Source: Caballeronia catudaia | GTDB lineage: Bacteria > Pseudomonadota > Gammaproteobacteria > Burkholderiales > Burkholderiaceae | Direction: 5' to 3' | NCBI RefSeq assembly: GCF_001544755.2 | Contig: NZ_FCOF02000026.1 | Coordinates: 1 to 64,000 of the forward strand | DNA: 64,000 bases | Made by a program: the position numbers and the translations under genes | The notes under the pieces: generated by a model | Databases searched by the model: none | The model's input: only the letters and a program-made list of their open reading frames with translations | What the model was told of the DNA's origin: nothing | In this document: piece by piece, positions 8,648 through 17,083 of the stretch | Layout: each line of letters starts with the position of its first letter | Position numbering within the stretch: the first letter of the stretch is position 1

Positions 8648-8736
8648 TTCATCTCCTCTTGCGTTTGTCGAGAGCGGCATCGGCACGTTAGCGCGCCAAA
8701 ATTGCATGCGTCGATGAACAAACCGGAACGCGAACG

Positions 8737-9909
8737 TCAGGCGAGCGCGTCGGCGGCGGGCGCCTTCACGCGATTGCGGCCCGCGATCTTCGCGCCGTAG
8801 AGCAGGCCGTCCGCGCGCGCCATCAGCGAGGCGAGCGACTCGCGTCCGTCCCACGCCGCGATGCCCGCGCTGAAGGTGTAATGCAGCACGCCGCCGGGCA
8901 CGCCGCACGGTGTCGCTTCGACCGTCGTGCGCAGACGTTCGACGAGCGCGGTGACATCGTCGATGCGCGCCGCCGTGCAGAACAGACAAAACTCCTCGCC
9001 GCCGATACGCCCGAACGCGTCGTGATCACGGATGTGCGCCTGCACGATCGACGCGAAATGGCGCAGCACTTCATCGCCCGCCGCGTGGCCGTAGCGGTCG
9101 TTCACGCTCTTGAAATGATCGACGTCGACGACCGCGACGTACTCACGCGTGCCTGTCTGCGCCGCGCGTGCGAGTCGATCGGCGGCCGCCGCGAGCAGCG
9201 CCTTGCGCGACAGCGCGCCGGTGAGATCGTCGAAGCGCGCGAGCCGTTCGAGCCGCTGAGCGAGCCGGTCGTGCGCCATCATCACGAGCCCGATGCACAG
9301 CGACGGCAACACGAGAATGCCGAGCGCGAGGAACGTGATCTGCATCGGACCGGGTTGCAGGAGCGCCGCCTGCGCGGGCGGCTTCACGGCGTAGATCGCG
9401 CCGCGGATCGTATGGCCGAGCGCGCCGAGCGCGGCGGCGCCCGCGACGAACAGATAGTTGTAACGCGGCCGCTCCTTCGGGCGCTCGATCAGCACACGCC
9501 CGGCGATCGCGAGATCGCACGCGGCATGAAACGCCGACACGATCACCACGCGCACGTGCGCATCGGGCACGACGTAAGTGAAATACGCGATGCCCGCCAT
9601 CACGCCGAGCCACATGATCCAGCCCGTCCAGCGCTGCGCGGGACGCATGGGCACGTCGAAGAAATCGTTGCAGCCCTCGTAGATGAGCAGGATCGTCGCG
9701 GCGAGCAGCTGATTCGCGGCGACGATGCCGAGCCACGCGGGCGCGACGCCCTGCAAGGCAAAGAGCACGAGCGAAATGATGGCGAGCACGTTCGCCCAGA
9801 GCCAGCGCGGCACGCCCGCGATCGCGTGCGAGAGCAGCGAAATCAGCACCAGTATCGAGAGAATGCTCGATAGCGCGGTGACGACGAGAATGCTGACTGG
9901 ACTGAACAT
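8737..9909 (-). CDS. Membrane diguanylate cyclase (GGDEF domain)
   Basis: A 390-residue protein with about six hydrophobic segments in the first 200 residues, then a GGDEF domain. The active-site motif is GGEEF (RIGGEEFCLF), preceded by FDDLTGALSRKAL and VDVDHFKSVNDRYGH, so cyclic-di-GMP synthesis is expected to be intact. I see no RxxD inhibitory site immediately upstream of GGEEF (the residues are HDAF). The start at ATG 9909 is at the beginning of the first membrane segment; the open frame continues upstream but without membrane or domain content. The signal sensed by the membrane part is unknown. Confidence 0.88.
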   Translation of the reverse strand: MFSPVSILVVTALSSILSILVLISLLSHAIAGVPRWLWANVLAIISLVLFALQGVAPAWLGIVAANQLLAATILLIYEGCNDFFDVPMRPAQRWTGWIMWLGVMAGIAYFTYVVPDAHVRVVIVSAFHAACDLAIAGRVLIERPKERPRYNYLFVAGAAALGALGHTIRGAIYAVKPPAQAALLQPGPMQITFLALGILVLPSLCIGLVMMAHDRLAQRLERLARFDDLTGALSRKALLAAAADRLARAAQTGTREYVAVVDVDHFKSVNDRYGHAAGDEVLRHFASIVQAHIRDHDAFGRIGGEEFCLFCTAARIDDVTALVERLRTTVEATPCGVPGGVLHYTFSAGIAAWDGRESLASLMARADGLLYGAKIAGRNRVKAPAADALA

Positions 9910-10095
9910 CGCTGAAATGAAGGGAATGCCGCTCGTGCCGAAAGAAGACCGCGCCGGATGCGCGACACGCCCGACGGGTGCCGGCGCGGCGAGAGAAGCA
10001 CGCATGTCCGACATCGCCAACGTGTTTACGGCACGAACGGCCGCACCTTGAACGGCTCCATGTGCGGCACGCGGTCGCATCATCGCGAACGAAAG

Positions 10096-10136
10096 CGCAA
10101 AAAGAAACGCGGCGCAGCCTCCCGGCTCGCCGCGTT
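10096..10136 (-). terminator. Rho-independent terminator after the small secreted Arg/Trp-rich protein
   Basis: A perfect AACGCGGCG/CGCCGCGTT stem, extended inside by GAGCC/GGCTG pairing, is followed on the minus strand by TTTCTTTTTGCG. It lies 30 bp past the stop of the gene ending at 10166 and isolates it from the diguanylate cyclase gene. Confidence 0.85.
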
Positions 10137-10165
10137 CGACAGCAATGCGCAGTCCAGACGAATCG

Positions 10166-10468
10166 TTACCAGCCGCGACGGTCGCGCCAGCGTTCCTCGC
10201 GGCGCATTTCATGGCGCCACTGACGTTCGCGCCACTCGTGGCGGCGCCATTCGCGCTCGCGCCAGCGCTCGTCGCGATCTTCGTAGCCGCTATACCTGCC
10301 GTACCCGCCGTCGCCCCCATAACCGTAATAGCCGACCGGCGCGGGCTGCGCATACACCGGCACGCCGACGCCCACGGCTACATCGACGTGCGCATTCGCC
10401 GACGCCGATATCGCGAGCGCTGCGATCCCCGCAATCCCGACAGCCATACCCAGCAGTTTCTTTTTCAT
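10166..10468 (-). CDS. Small secreted protein with Arg/Glu/Trp-rich tail
   Basis: A 100-residue protein starting at an ATG with an excellent GGGAGGAAG ribosome site. Residues 1-25 form a Sec signal peptide (KKKLL, hydrophobic core, cleavage near ANAHV). A Gly/Tyr-rich linker (YYGYGGDGGYGRY) follows, then about 40 residues dominated by Arg, Trp, Glu and His in WRxREWRRHEW-like repeats. Similar short periplasmic proteins are common in Burkholderiaceae but have no assigned role. It is monocistronic, with its own terminator. Confidence 0.75.
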   Translation of the reverse strand: MKKKLLGMAVGIAGIAALAISASANAHVDVAVGVGVPVYAQPAPVGYYGYGGDGGYGRYSGYEDRDERWREREWRRHEWRERQWRHEMRREERWRDRRGW

Positions 10469-10595
10469 GCCGCTTCCTCCCTGCACACGAGTGCTTCGTG
10501 AGTCAGATGAAGTCTAGAAAGCGATGCCGGATACAGGTGCAACGGGTCTGCCAGAAAGGTAACGTCAGGTAACGGTCAGGTCCGGCGCGTGTGCG

Positions 10596-11018
10596 TCAGC
10601 GCACACGCTTGCCCTTTTCGTCGATGACGACCTCGCCGTCTTCCTTCGTGAACGGGCCCTTCTGCGCTTCGGGCAGGATGTCGAGCACGAGCTCGGACGG
10701 ACGGCACAGCCGCGCGCCCTTCGGCGCATCGACGAACGGACGGTTGATCAGAATCGGATGCGCGAGCATCGCGTCGATCAGTTGATCGTCGGTGAGGCTG
10801 GGATCGTCGAGTCCGAGTTCCGCATACGGCGTGCCTTTTTCGCGCAGCGCGTCGCGCACCGAAAGGCCCGCGCGCGCGATCAGCGCGACAAGCGATTCGC
10901 GGCTCGGCGGATGCGTCAGATACTCGATCACGGTCGGCTCTATGCCCGCGTTGCGAATCAGCGCGAGCGTGTTGCGCGAGGTTCCGCACTTCGGGTTGTG
11001 GTAGATGGTGACAGTCAT
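10596..11018 (-). CDS. arsC: ArsC-family (glutaredoxin-coupled) arsenate reductase
   Basis: A 140-residue thioredoxin-fold protein. The N-terminal YHNPKCGTSRNTL motif holds the catalytic Cys (residue 11), and PILINRPFV near residue 88 holds the conserved Arg that stabilises the arsenylated Cys. This matches the glutaredoxin-dependent ArsC family, about 140 residues long, which reduces arsenate to arsenite. There is no arsR, arsB or acr3 nearby, so this may be one of the orphan ArsC/YffB-like proteins with another role. The start at 11018 is at the first beta strand. Confidence 0.88.
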   Translation of the reverse strand: MTVTIYHNPKCGTSRNTLALIRNAGIEPTVIEYLTHPPSRESLVALIARAGLSVRDALREKGTPYAELGLDDPSLTDDQLIDAMLAHPILINRPFVDAPKGARLCRPSELVLDILPEAQKGPFTKEDGEVVIDEKGKRVR

Positions 11019-11489
11019 GGGTCGCGATGTCCTTGCGTTCTTGAACGGAAAATGCACGCCTCGCATTCTAGAACCGATGCGGCGATGACGTGTTCGCCCG
11101 CCTCGCGCCACGCGTGCGTCAGAAGCGGGGCGCACATTCAATTGTCCTGTCCATTCGAGCATCGGCGGCCTATAACGAAGTGTGCAGCGCGGCATGCGTC
11201 TTCTGCGGACCCGCGGGTCCGAAACGGTTCTTCCGCCGGCAAGCGCACCGGCGCTCCGTCTGCATCGCATCGGCGAGATGCCGTGCGTGAATCGCATACG
11301 AACAAGTTCGGGATACCGGCAGCGTCACACATCGCCACGCCGGGAGCCGGCGCCGATGTCCGGCCGGCCGGCAAGCCACGCATGGCGAACGAAGGGCACG
11401 TGGCACGTTCCGTGCCGAATCACGATCCGAATCAGCGAACAGCGTTACGCGGTGTGCACGCGAGCGCGCCTTCCGATCAAGGAGTCAAC
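11019..11489. other. 470-bp intergenic region, nothing firmly recognised
   Basis: Lies between the divergent arsC and small secreted-protein genes. Short open frames on both strands look like random GC-rich frames. A 16-bp perfect palindrome (centre at 11213/11214, GGACCCGCGGGTCC core) is the only notable structure; its meaning is unknown. Confidence 0.5.
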
Positions 11490-11789
11490 ATGAAATCACG
11501 TATCGCACTGGCGGCGCTCGCCGCCTCGTTACTCGTCGCCGCTGGCGTCGCCTCGGCTCAGCAGACTTACTATCGCACCGCGCAGGTGCCCGGACAGGCC
11601 ACCGCCGATACCTGGACCGATCCGAGTGCGCCTCAGCAGAGCGCCATGCAAGGACAGCCGGGCGACACGTCCTATGGCGGCGCGCCGATGACGCGAGGCG
11701 AAACCGGCATGACGATGGGCAGCATGGACGGGACGTCGTCCAAGCCATGCGTCCGTGGGCCGCAATGCAACATCTTCTTCGGCAACTGA
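11490..11789 (+). CDS. Hypothetical secreted protein
   Basis: A 99-residue protein with a strong AAGGAG ribosome site 6 bp before the ATG. Residues 1-23 are a Sec signal (KSR, hydrophobic core, cleavage after ASA). The mature portion is low in hydrophobics, rich in Gln, Gly, Thr and Met, and ends in a two-cysteine segment (KPCVRGPQCNIFFGN) that may form a disulfide. No family is recognised. The signal peptide and ribosome site make it a convincing real gene. Confidence 0.75.
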   Translation: MKSRIALAALAASLLVAAGVASAQQTYYRTAQVPGQATADTWTDPSAPQQSAMQGQPGDTSYGGAPMTRGETGMTMGSMDGTSSKPCVRGPQCNIFFGN

Positions 11790-11894
11790 GCGCGGCAAAC
11801 CGAACTTTCGTAGCTGCGTTAGCATCAGGTGCATGACACGGCGCGTCGGCTCGAAACGAGCGGCGCGCCTTCCCTTTTTCACGGAACCGCCGAC

Positions 11895-12161
11895 ATGCAC
11901 CGCGACGAATTTCTCGCACTTCTCTCCCGCGAAGGTTTTCACGAAGTCGTCACGGTCACGCGCGAGCCGCACGGTTCGCTCGATGTCCACGCGCATCCGT
12001 TCGAAGCCAAGGCGCTGATCCTCGAAGGCGATGTGACGATCCGCATCGGCGAGGACGCCAGCACATATCGCGCGGGCGAGCTCTTTCATCTCGCGACGAA
12101 CCTCGAGCATTCGGAGCGGTTCGGGCCGCAAGGCGTCAGCTATCTCGTCGGACGCAAATAA
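11895..12161 (+). CDS. Small cupin-domain protein
   Basis: An 88-residue single cupin. Motif 1 is around residues 29-46 (LDVHAHPFEAKALILEGDV, with two His and one Glu as possible metal ligands) and motif 2 around residues 60-75 (RAGELFHLATNLEHSE). The gene ends 7 bp before the DUF72 gene, so the two probably share a transcript. Function is unknown. Confidence 0.8.
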   Translation: MHRDEFLALLSREGFHEVVTVTREPHGSLDVHAHPFEAKALILEGDVTIRIGEDASTYRAGELFHLATNLEHSERFGPQGVSYLVGRK

Positions 12162-12168
12162 CGACGCG

Positions 12169-12991
12169 ATGGCGACCTCCAAAAGCAAGACCGCGCGGAT
12201 TCGCGTCGGCATCGGCGGATGGACGTTCGAGCCGTGGCGCGGCACGTTCTATCCGGAAGGACTCGCGCAGAAGCGCGAGCTCGAATACGCGAGCCGCGCG
12301 CTCACCACCATCGAAGTGAACGGGACGTTCTACGGCTCGCAAAAGCCGGAGACGTTCATCAAATGGCGCGACGAGGCGCCCGACGATTTCGTGTTCTCGC
12401 TCAAGGCGCCGCGCTACGCGACGAACCGCCGTGTGCTTGCAGATGCGGGCGAAACGATCGAGCGCCTTTTTCGGCAGCGGCGTGCTCGAACTGAAGGACA
12501 AACTCGGCCCGATCAACTGGCAGTTCGCACCGACCAAGAAGTTCGATCCCGAGGACTTCGAGCGCTTTCTCGAACTGCTGCCCGCGAAAGTCGAAGGGCG
12601 CGCGATTCGTCATGCAATCGAAGTGCGGCACGAGAGTTTCTGCGATCCGGCGTTCGTCGCGCTGGCGCGGAAATATCGCGTCGCGGTCGTGATCGCGGGC
12701 GATTCGAAGTATCCGCAGATCGCAGACGTGACCGCGCCGTTCGTCTACGCGCGCATCATGGGCACGACCGACAAGCAGGCAAACGGCTACGCGAAGGCGG
12801 CGCTCGATCGCTGGACCGAGCGCGCGCGAGTCTGGGCGGCGGGCGGCTCGCCCGATGATTTGCAGACCTTCGGCCAATCCGCGCCGCCGAAAGCCGCATC
12901 GCGCGATGTCTTTCTCTACGTCATCAGCGGATTCAAGGAGCGCAATCCCGCAGCGGGGATGGCGCTCATCGAGCGGTTGAAAAAAGACTAG
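12169..12991 (+). pseudogene. DUF72 (YecE-like) gene split by a frameshift
   Basis: Two frames together give a normal DUF72 TIM-barrel-like protein. Frame one encodes residues 1 to about 99 (GIGGWTFEPWRGTFYP, YASRALTTIEVNGTFYGSQ, FVFSLKAPRYATN). The reading then continues in the next frame with FGSGVLELKDKLGPINWQF, HAIEVRHESF and the C-terminal region to 12991. The change of frame lies in a run of five T at 12467-12471; four T would restore CTT TTC GGC AGC and a continuous protein of about 273 residues. The cause may be a true mutation, a sequencing or assembly error in a homopolymer, or slippage. The function of DUF72 is not established. Confidence 0.85.
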
Positions 12992-12997
12992 AAGCGC

Positions 12998-14347
12998 TCA
13001 GCGCACCAGGCACGGCTTCTTGTTGTCGAACTTCCAGTTCGGGATCAGATACTGCATCGCGACGCCGTCATCGCGCGCGCCGAGGCCGTGCTTCTGATAC
13101 AGCTCGTGCGCCTTCGCGACTTCGTCCATATCCAGCTCGACGCCGAGTCCCGGCACTTCCGGCACCTTCACCTTGCCGCCGACGATCCGCAACGGATCGC
13201 GCGTCAAACGCTGGCCGTCCTGCCAGATCCAGTGCGTGTCGATCGCGGTGATCTTGCCCGGCGCGGCAGCGGCGACGTGCGTGAACATCGCGAGCGAAAC
13301 ATCGAAGTGATTGTTCGAATGCGAGCCCCACGTCAGGCCCCAGTCATTGCACATCTGCGCGACGCGCACCGAGCCCTGCATCGTCCAGAAATGCGGATCG
13401 GCGAGCGGAATATCGACCGATTGCAACTGGATCGCGTGGCCCATCTGACGCCAGTCGGTGGCGATCATGTTCGTCGCGGTCGGCAGGCCCGTCGCGCGGC
13501 GGAACTCCGCCATCACTTCGCGGCCCGAATAGCCGTTTTCCGCGCCGCACGGATCTTCCGCGTAGGCGAGCACGTCGCGTTTGTCGCGGCACAGGCGGAT
13601 CGCTTCCGCGAGCGACCACGCGCCGTTCGGATCGAGCGTCACGCGCGCTTCCGGGAAACGCTCGGCGAGCGCAGTCGCCGCTTCCATTTCGGCGTCGCCC
13701 GAGAGCACGCCGCCTTTCAGCTTGAAGTCGTTGAAGCCGTAACGCGCCTGCGCCGCTTCCGCGAGGCGTACGACCGCTTCCGGCGTCAGCGCCACTTCGG
13801 TGCGCACGCGCTCCCAGTCGTCCTTGCCTTCCGCGCCGGACGCATACGGCAGATCCGTCTTGTTGCGATCACCGACGTAGAACAGATAGCCGAGCATTTC
13901 GACTTCGTCGCGTTGCTGGCCTTCGCCGAGCAGCGCCGCGACCGGCACGCCGAGATGCTGGCCGAGCAGGTCGAGCAGCGCCGCTTCGAGCGCGGTGACG
14001 GCGTGGATCGTCGTGCGCAGGTCGAAGGTCTGCAGGCCGCGGCCGCCCGCGTCGCGATCGGCGAATGCGGTGCGCACGCGGTTCAGGATCGCCTGCATGT
14101 TGCCGATCGATTGTCCGACGACATACGCGCGCGCATCGTCGATGGTCTTGCGGATACTCTCGCCGCCCGGCACTTCGCCGACGCCCGTGTTGCCCGCGCT
14201 GTCTTTCAGGATCACGATGTTGCGCGTGAAGAACGGGCCGTGCGCGCCCGACAGGTTCATGAGCATGCTGTCGCGGCCGGCGACCGGCACGACGCGCAAT
14301 TCGGTGACTTTCGGAGTGGCGTTCGGTTTGACTGCGTTCGTGGACAT
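12998..14347 (-). CDS. gudD: Glucarate dehydratase
   Basis: A 449-residue enolase-superfamily enzyme that dehydrates D-glucarate (and usually L-idarate) to 5-keto-4-deoxy-D-glucarate. Characteristic pieces are ELRVVPVAGRDSMLMNLSGAHGPFFTRN near the N-terminus, FKLKGG with the catalytic Lys (about residue 213), TLDPNGAW and AEDPCG with the Mg ligands, and GLTWGSHSNNHFDVS with the catalytic His. The length is normal for the family. The ATG at 14347 has AGGA upstream. It follows gudP by 32 bp and is in the same operon. Confidence 0.96.
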   Translation of the reverse strand: MSTNAVKPNATPKVTELRVVPVAGRDSMLMNLSGAHGPFFTRNIVILKDSAGNTGVGEVPGGESIRKTIDDARAYVVGQSIGNMQAILNRVRTAFADRDAGGRGLQTFDLRTTIHAVTALEAALLDLLGQHLGVPVAALLGEGQQRDEVEMLGYLFYVGDRNKTDLPYASGAEGKDDWERVRTEVALTPEAVVRLAEAAQARYGFNDFKLKGGVLSGDAEMEAATALAERFPEARVTLDPNGAWSLAEAIRLCRDKRDVLAYAEDPCGAENGYSGREVMAEFRRATGLPTATNMIATDWRQMGHAIQLQSVDIPLADPHFWTMQGSVRVAQMCNDWGLTWGSHSNNHFDVSLAMFTHVAAAAPGKITAIDTHWIWQDGQRLTRDPLRIVGGKVKVPEVPGLGVELDMDEVAKAHELYQKHGLGARDDGVAMQYLIPNWKFDNKKPCLVR

Positions 14348-14379
14348 GAGCGTGATCCTTGACAGAGATGTTGTGCGTA

Positions 14380-15723
14380 CTAATGCGCGCTTCGATGAGC
14401 GTGAGCGGCGTCGCCGGACGGCGCGCGATCCGAGCGCCGGTTGCGCGTGAAGAAGACCGCGACGGCCGCGATCAGCGATGCGACGCCGAGCCCGTACAGG
14501 CCGCCCGACACCGAGCCGGTATGTTGTTGAAGATAGCCGAAAGTCGCGGGCGCGAAGAAGCCGCCGAGATTGCCGACCGAGTTGATGAGCGCGATTACGC
14601 CGGCCGCGACGCGCGCATCGAGATAGCCTTGCGGAATCGGCCAGAATAGCGACGACGCCGCCTTGAATCCGATCGCGGAGAAGCAGATCGCGACGAACGA
14701 CAGCACCGCGTCGCCGGTCGTCGACGCGAAGAGACCGCATGCCGCGATCACCAGCGCGACGGCGACCCACGCCTGCTGGAAGCGAAAGCGCGCGGACAAG
14801 AGCGCGAAGCAGTACATCGCGACGATGGCGATCATCCACGGAATCGTGTTGTAGAGGCCGACCTGGAAATCGCTGAGGCCGCCCATCTTGCGGATGATCG
14901 TCGGCAGCCAGAAAGTCGCCGCGTAGATCGTCAGTTGAATCGAGAAGTACATGAAGCAGAACAGCACGATCTGCGGATCTTTCAGCAGCTTGATCGTCGG
15001 CAGATGACGGCCGCCGGACGCAGCTTCGCGTTCTGCCTGTTCCGATGCGATCGCGCTTTGCAGCGCGCATTGCTCGTCGGCGGACAGCCAGTGCGCGTCG
15101 CTGATGCGCGATTTCAGCAGCATCCAGCTCACGCCGCACAGGAACACGGAGAACGCGCCTTCGATCAGGAACATCCACTGCCAGCCGTGCAGGCCGAGAC
15201 CTCGGATCGACAGCAAGGCGCCTGTGATCGGACCGGACAGAATCGATGCGAACGCCGAGCCGCCGAGAAAGATCGCGATCGCCTTGCCGCGCTCTTTCTG
15301 CGGCAGCCATTGCGTGAAGTAATAGACGACGCCCGGAAAGAAGCCTGCTTCCGCGATGCCGAGCAGAAAGCGCAGCACGTAGAACGAGGTTTCGTTCTGC
15401 ACGAAGGCCATCATCGCCGCGACGATGCCCCACGTCCCCATGATCCGCGTGAGCCACGCGCGCGCGCCGTACTTCTGCATCAATACGTTCGACGGCACCT
15501 CGAACAGCGCATAGCCGATGAAGAACAGGCCGCTGCCCAGACCGTATGCCGCGGCGCCGATGCCGAGATCGGTCTGCAAGTGCGAACTCACGAAACCGAC
15601 GTTCACGCGATCGATGTAGTTCGCGATGAACATGATGAGGAACAAGGGCAGCACGTGGCGCTTGACCTTGGAGCTGGCCGATTCGAGCAGATCGACGGCC
15701 GGCTTGGCGGAAGCTGTGTTCAA
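14380..15723 (-). CDS. gudP: Glucarate/galactarate MFS transporter
   Basis: A 447-residue MFS protein of the anion:cation symporter (GudP/GarP) type with about 12 membrane segments. FIANYIDRVNVGF near the N-terminus, AEAGFFPGVVYY and FLGGSAFASILSGPI are typical of this family. The start is taken as TTG at 15723 because AGGAGA lies 7 bp upstream; in-frame ATG codons at 15768 and 15795 lack a ribosome site, and the first would make the operator-like site at 15757-15766 part of the coding region. Pairing with gudD indicates uptake of glucarate. Confidence 0.92.
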   Translation of the reverse strand: MNTASAKPAVDLLESASSKVKRHVLPLFLIMFIANYIDRVNVGFVSSHLQTDLGIGAAAYGLGSGLFFIGYALFEVPSNVLMQKYGARAWLTRIMGTWGIVAAMMAFVQNETSFYVLRFLLGIAEAGFFPGVVYYFTQWLPQKERGKAIAIFLGGSAFASILSGPITGALLSIRGLGLHGWQWMFLIEGAFSVFLCGVSWMLLKSRISDAHWLSADEQCALQSAIASEQAEREAASGGRHLPTIKLLKDPQIVLFCFMYFSIQLTIYAATFWLPTIIRKMGGLSDFQVGLYNTIPWMIAIVAMYCFALLSARFRFQQAWVAVALVIAACGLFASTTGDAVLSFVAICFSAIGFKAASSLFWPIPQGYLDARVAAGVIALINSVGNLGGFFAPATFGYLQQHTGSVSGGLYGLGVASLIAAVAVFFTRNRRSDRAPSGDAAHAHRSAH

Positions 15724-15756
15724 GGGGAGTCTCCTGATCGTACGATGTGGTACGTT

Positions 15757-15766
15757 GTCTGATGAC
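15757..15766. promoter_or_regulatory. Operator-like site GTCTGATGAC upstream of gudP
   Basis: A GTC-N4-GAC pseudo-palindrome 34 bp upstream of the gudP TTG start. The same 10-mer, in either orientation, occurs at 15895-15904 and 17930-17939. The GntR-family regulator encoded at 18214-18912 is the natural candidate to bind it; this is inference. Confidence 0.5.
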
Positions 15767-15888
15767 ATTTTATTGCGGTGCACCGCGCAGGCCAATCACG
15801 TGTTTACCCTCTATCGTGTAGAGGCTTATCGGCTGGTGCTTGTGCGTCTATCGAAGCAGCTCGCGCGCGGTCGGCGCATAGCTAAAAC

Positions 15889-15904
15889 TAAGACGTCTGA
15901 TGAC
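15889..15904. promoter_or_regulatory. 16-bp operator-like element between gudP and garR
   Basis: TAAGACGTCTGATGAC is an exact reverse-complement match to the element at 17930-17945 upstream of garL. It may be a remote operator of the gudP promoter about 165 bp away, or a leftover from the regulator gene whose remnant follows. Confidence 0.5.
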
Positions 15905-15925
15905 TCGCTTAGAACGTGCGTGCCG

Positions 15926-16108
15926 GCGTCGGCGCGGGAATGGTGTTTCGGGGAAGTCGCGTACCGGCCGCTATGGACGCAGGACGCGCATGCGGATATT
16001 GATCTCGCGTGGAGCGAGGAGCAGACGAATCCGGCGGTGGACAACGTGCGGCGCTTCGCGATCGAGCATTTCGCGCGGATCGCGAAGCGCGCGCCGGAGA
16101 CGAGTTGA
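15926..16108 (+). pseudogene. C-terminal remnant of a LysR-type regulator
   Basis: About 60 residues ending in ARIAKRAPETS read like the last part of a LysR substrate-binding domain (EVAYRPLWT, then DIDLAWSEEQTNPAVDNVRRFA). No helix-turn-helix or remaining sensor domain is found upstream; the open frame continues into sequence antisense to the gudP start and has no ribosome site here. It is best read as the surviving 3' end of a deleted regulator gene. The call is based on pattern recognition of a short stretch and is tentative. Confidence 0.45.
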
Positions 16109-16139
16109 TACGGCGCTGCCGGCATCGCGCCGGCTGCGC

Positions 16140-17033
16140 TTACTTCTTGTCCTGCCCGATCTCGTGATTCGCCATGATTTCGAGCGCGCGCACCATGCCC
16201 GAGTGATCCCATCCCTTGCCGCCATTCGCCGCGCATGAATTGAACAACTGCATGCAGGTCGCGGTGTTCGGCAGCGCGACGCCGAGCGATTGCGCCGTTG
16301 CGAGCGCCAGATTCAAATCTTTCTGATGCAGCTCGATGCGAAAGCCCGGGTTGAACGTGCGCTTGGTCATGCGCTCGCCGTGCACTTCGAGAATGCGCGA
16401 CGACGCGAAGCCGCCCATCAGCGCGGTGCGGACCTTCTCCGCGTCGACGCCGGCCTTCGACGCGAGCAGCAGCGCTTCGCCGACCGCTTCGATGGTCGCC
16501 GCGACGATCACCTGATTCGCGACCTTGCACACCTGTCCCGCGCCGACTTCGCCGATCAGCGAGATGTTCTTGCCCATCATGTCGAAGAGCGGCTTGACCT
16601 TGTCGAACGTGGCCTGCGCGCCGCCGACCATGATCGTGAGCGATGCGGCCTTCGCGCCGACTTCGCCGCCGGAAACCGGGGCATCGAGATAATCGGCGCC
16701 CTTCTCGCGCACCTTGGCCGCGAATTCACGCGTGGCGATCGGCGAGATCGAGCTCATGTCGACGACGATCTGCCCGCTCTTCAGCTTGCTCGCGACGCCG
16801 TTCTCGCCGAACAGCACGCGTTCGACGTCCGGCGTGTCCGGCACCATGATGAAGATCACGTCGGCTTTTTCGGCGACCGCGGCGGGCGAATCGCATGCCG
16901 TGGCGCCCGCGCCCGTCAGCTCGGCGGGCACGCCGCTGCGCGTGAATGCCGCAAGCTGGACGCCGTTCTTGAGAAGATTGGCCGCCAGGGGATTGCCCAT
17001 GATGCCCAGTCCGATGAAGCCTGCCTTTTGCAT
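16140..17033 (-). CDS. garR: 2-hydroxy-3-oxopropionate (tartronate semialdehyde) reductase
   Basis: A 297-residue beta-hydroxyacid dehydrogenase. The NAD(P) site is FIGLGIMGNPLAANL at residues 5-19; the substrate motif DAPVSGGEVGAKAASL is near residue 120 and the catalytic Lys lies in GAGQVCKVANQ near residue 170. The enzyme reduces tartronate semialdehyde to glycerate, the step after the GarL aldolase. AAGGAG precedes the ATG at 17033. It follows garL by 50 bp in the same direction. Confidence 0.94.
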   Translation of the reverse strand: MQKAGFIGLGIMGNPLAANLLKNGVQLAAFTRSGVPAELTGAGATACDSPAAVAEKADVIFIMVPDTPDVERVLFGENGVASKLKSGQIVVDMSSISPIATREFAAKVREKGADYLDAPVSGGEVGAKAASLTIMVGGAQATFDKVKPLFDMMGKNISLIGEVGAGQVCKVANQVIVAATIEAVGEALLLASKAGVDAEKVRTALMGGFASSRILEVHGERMTKRTFNPGFRIELHQKDLNLALATAQSLGVALPNTATCMQLFNSCAANGGKGWDHSGMVRALEIMANHEIGQDKK

Positions 17034-17083
17034 GTATCGCTCCTTGATGTCGGTTTTCGATGTCGGCCCGGTAAGCGTGGCGC

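Noticed and set aside
11206..11221. 16-bp perfect palindrome in the arsC intergenic region
   Set aside because: No promoter-like context or second copy was seen; may occur by chance in GC-rich DNA.
12998..15457. 819-codon frame that could be read as a fusion ending in glucarate dehydratase
   Set aside because: The N-terminal half is an off-frame reading of gudP; gudD has its own start at 14347.
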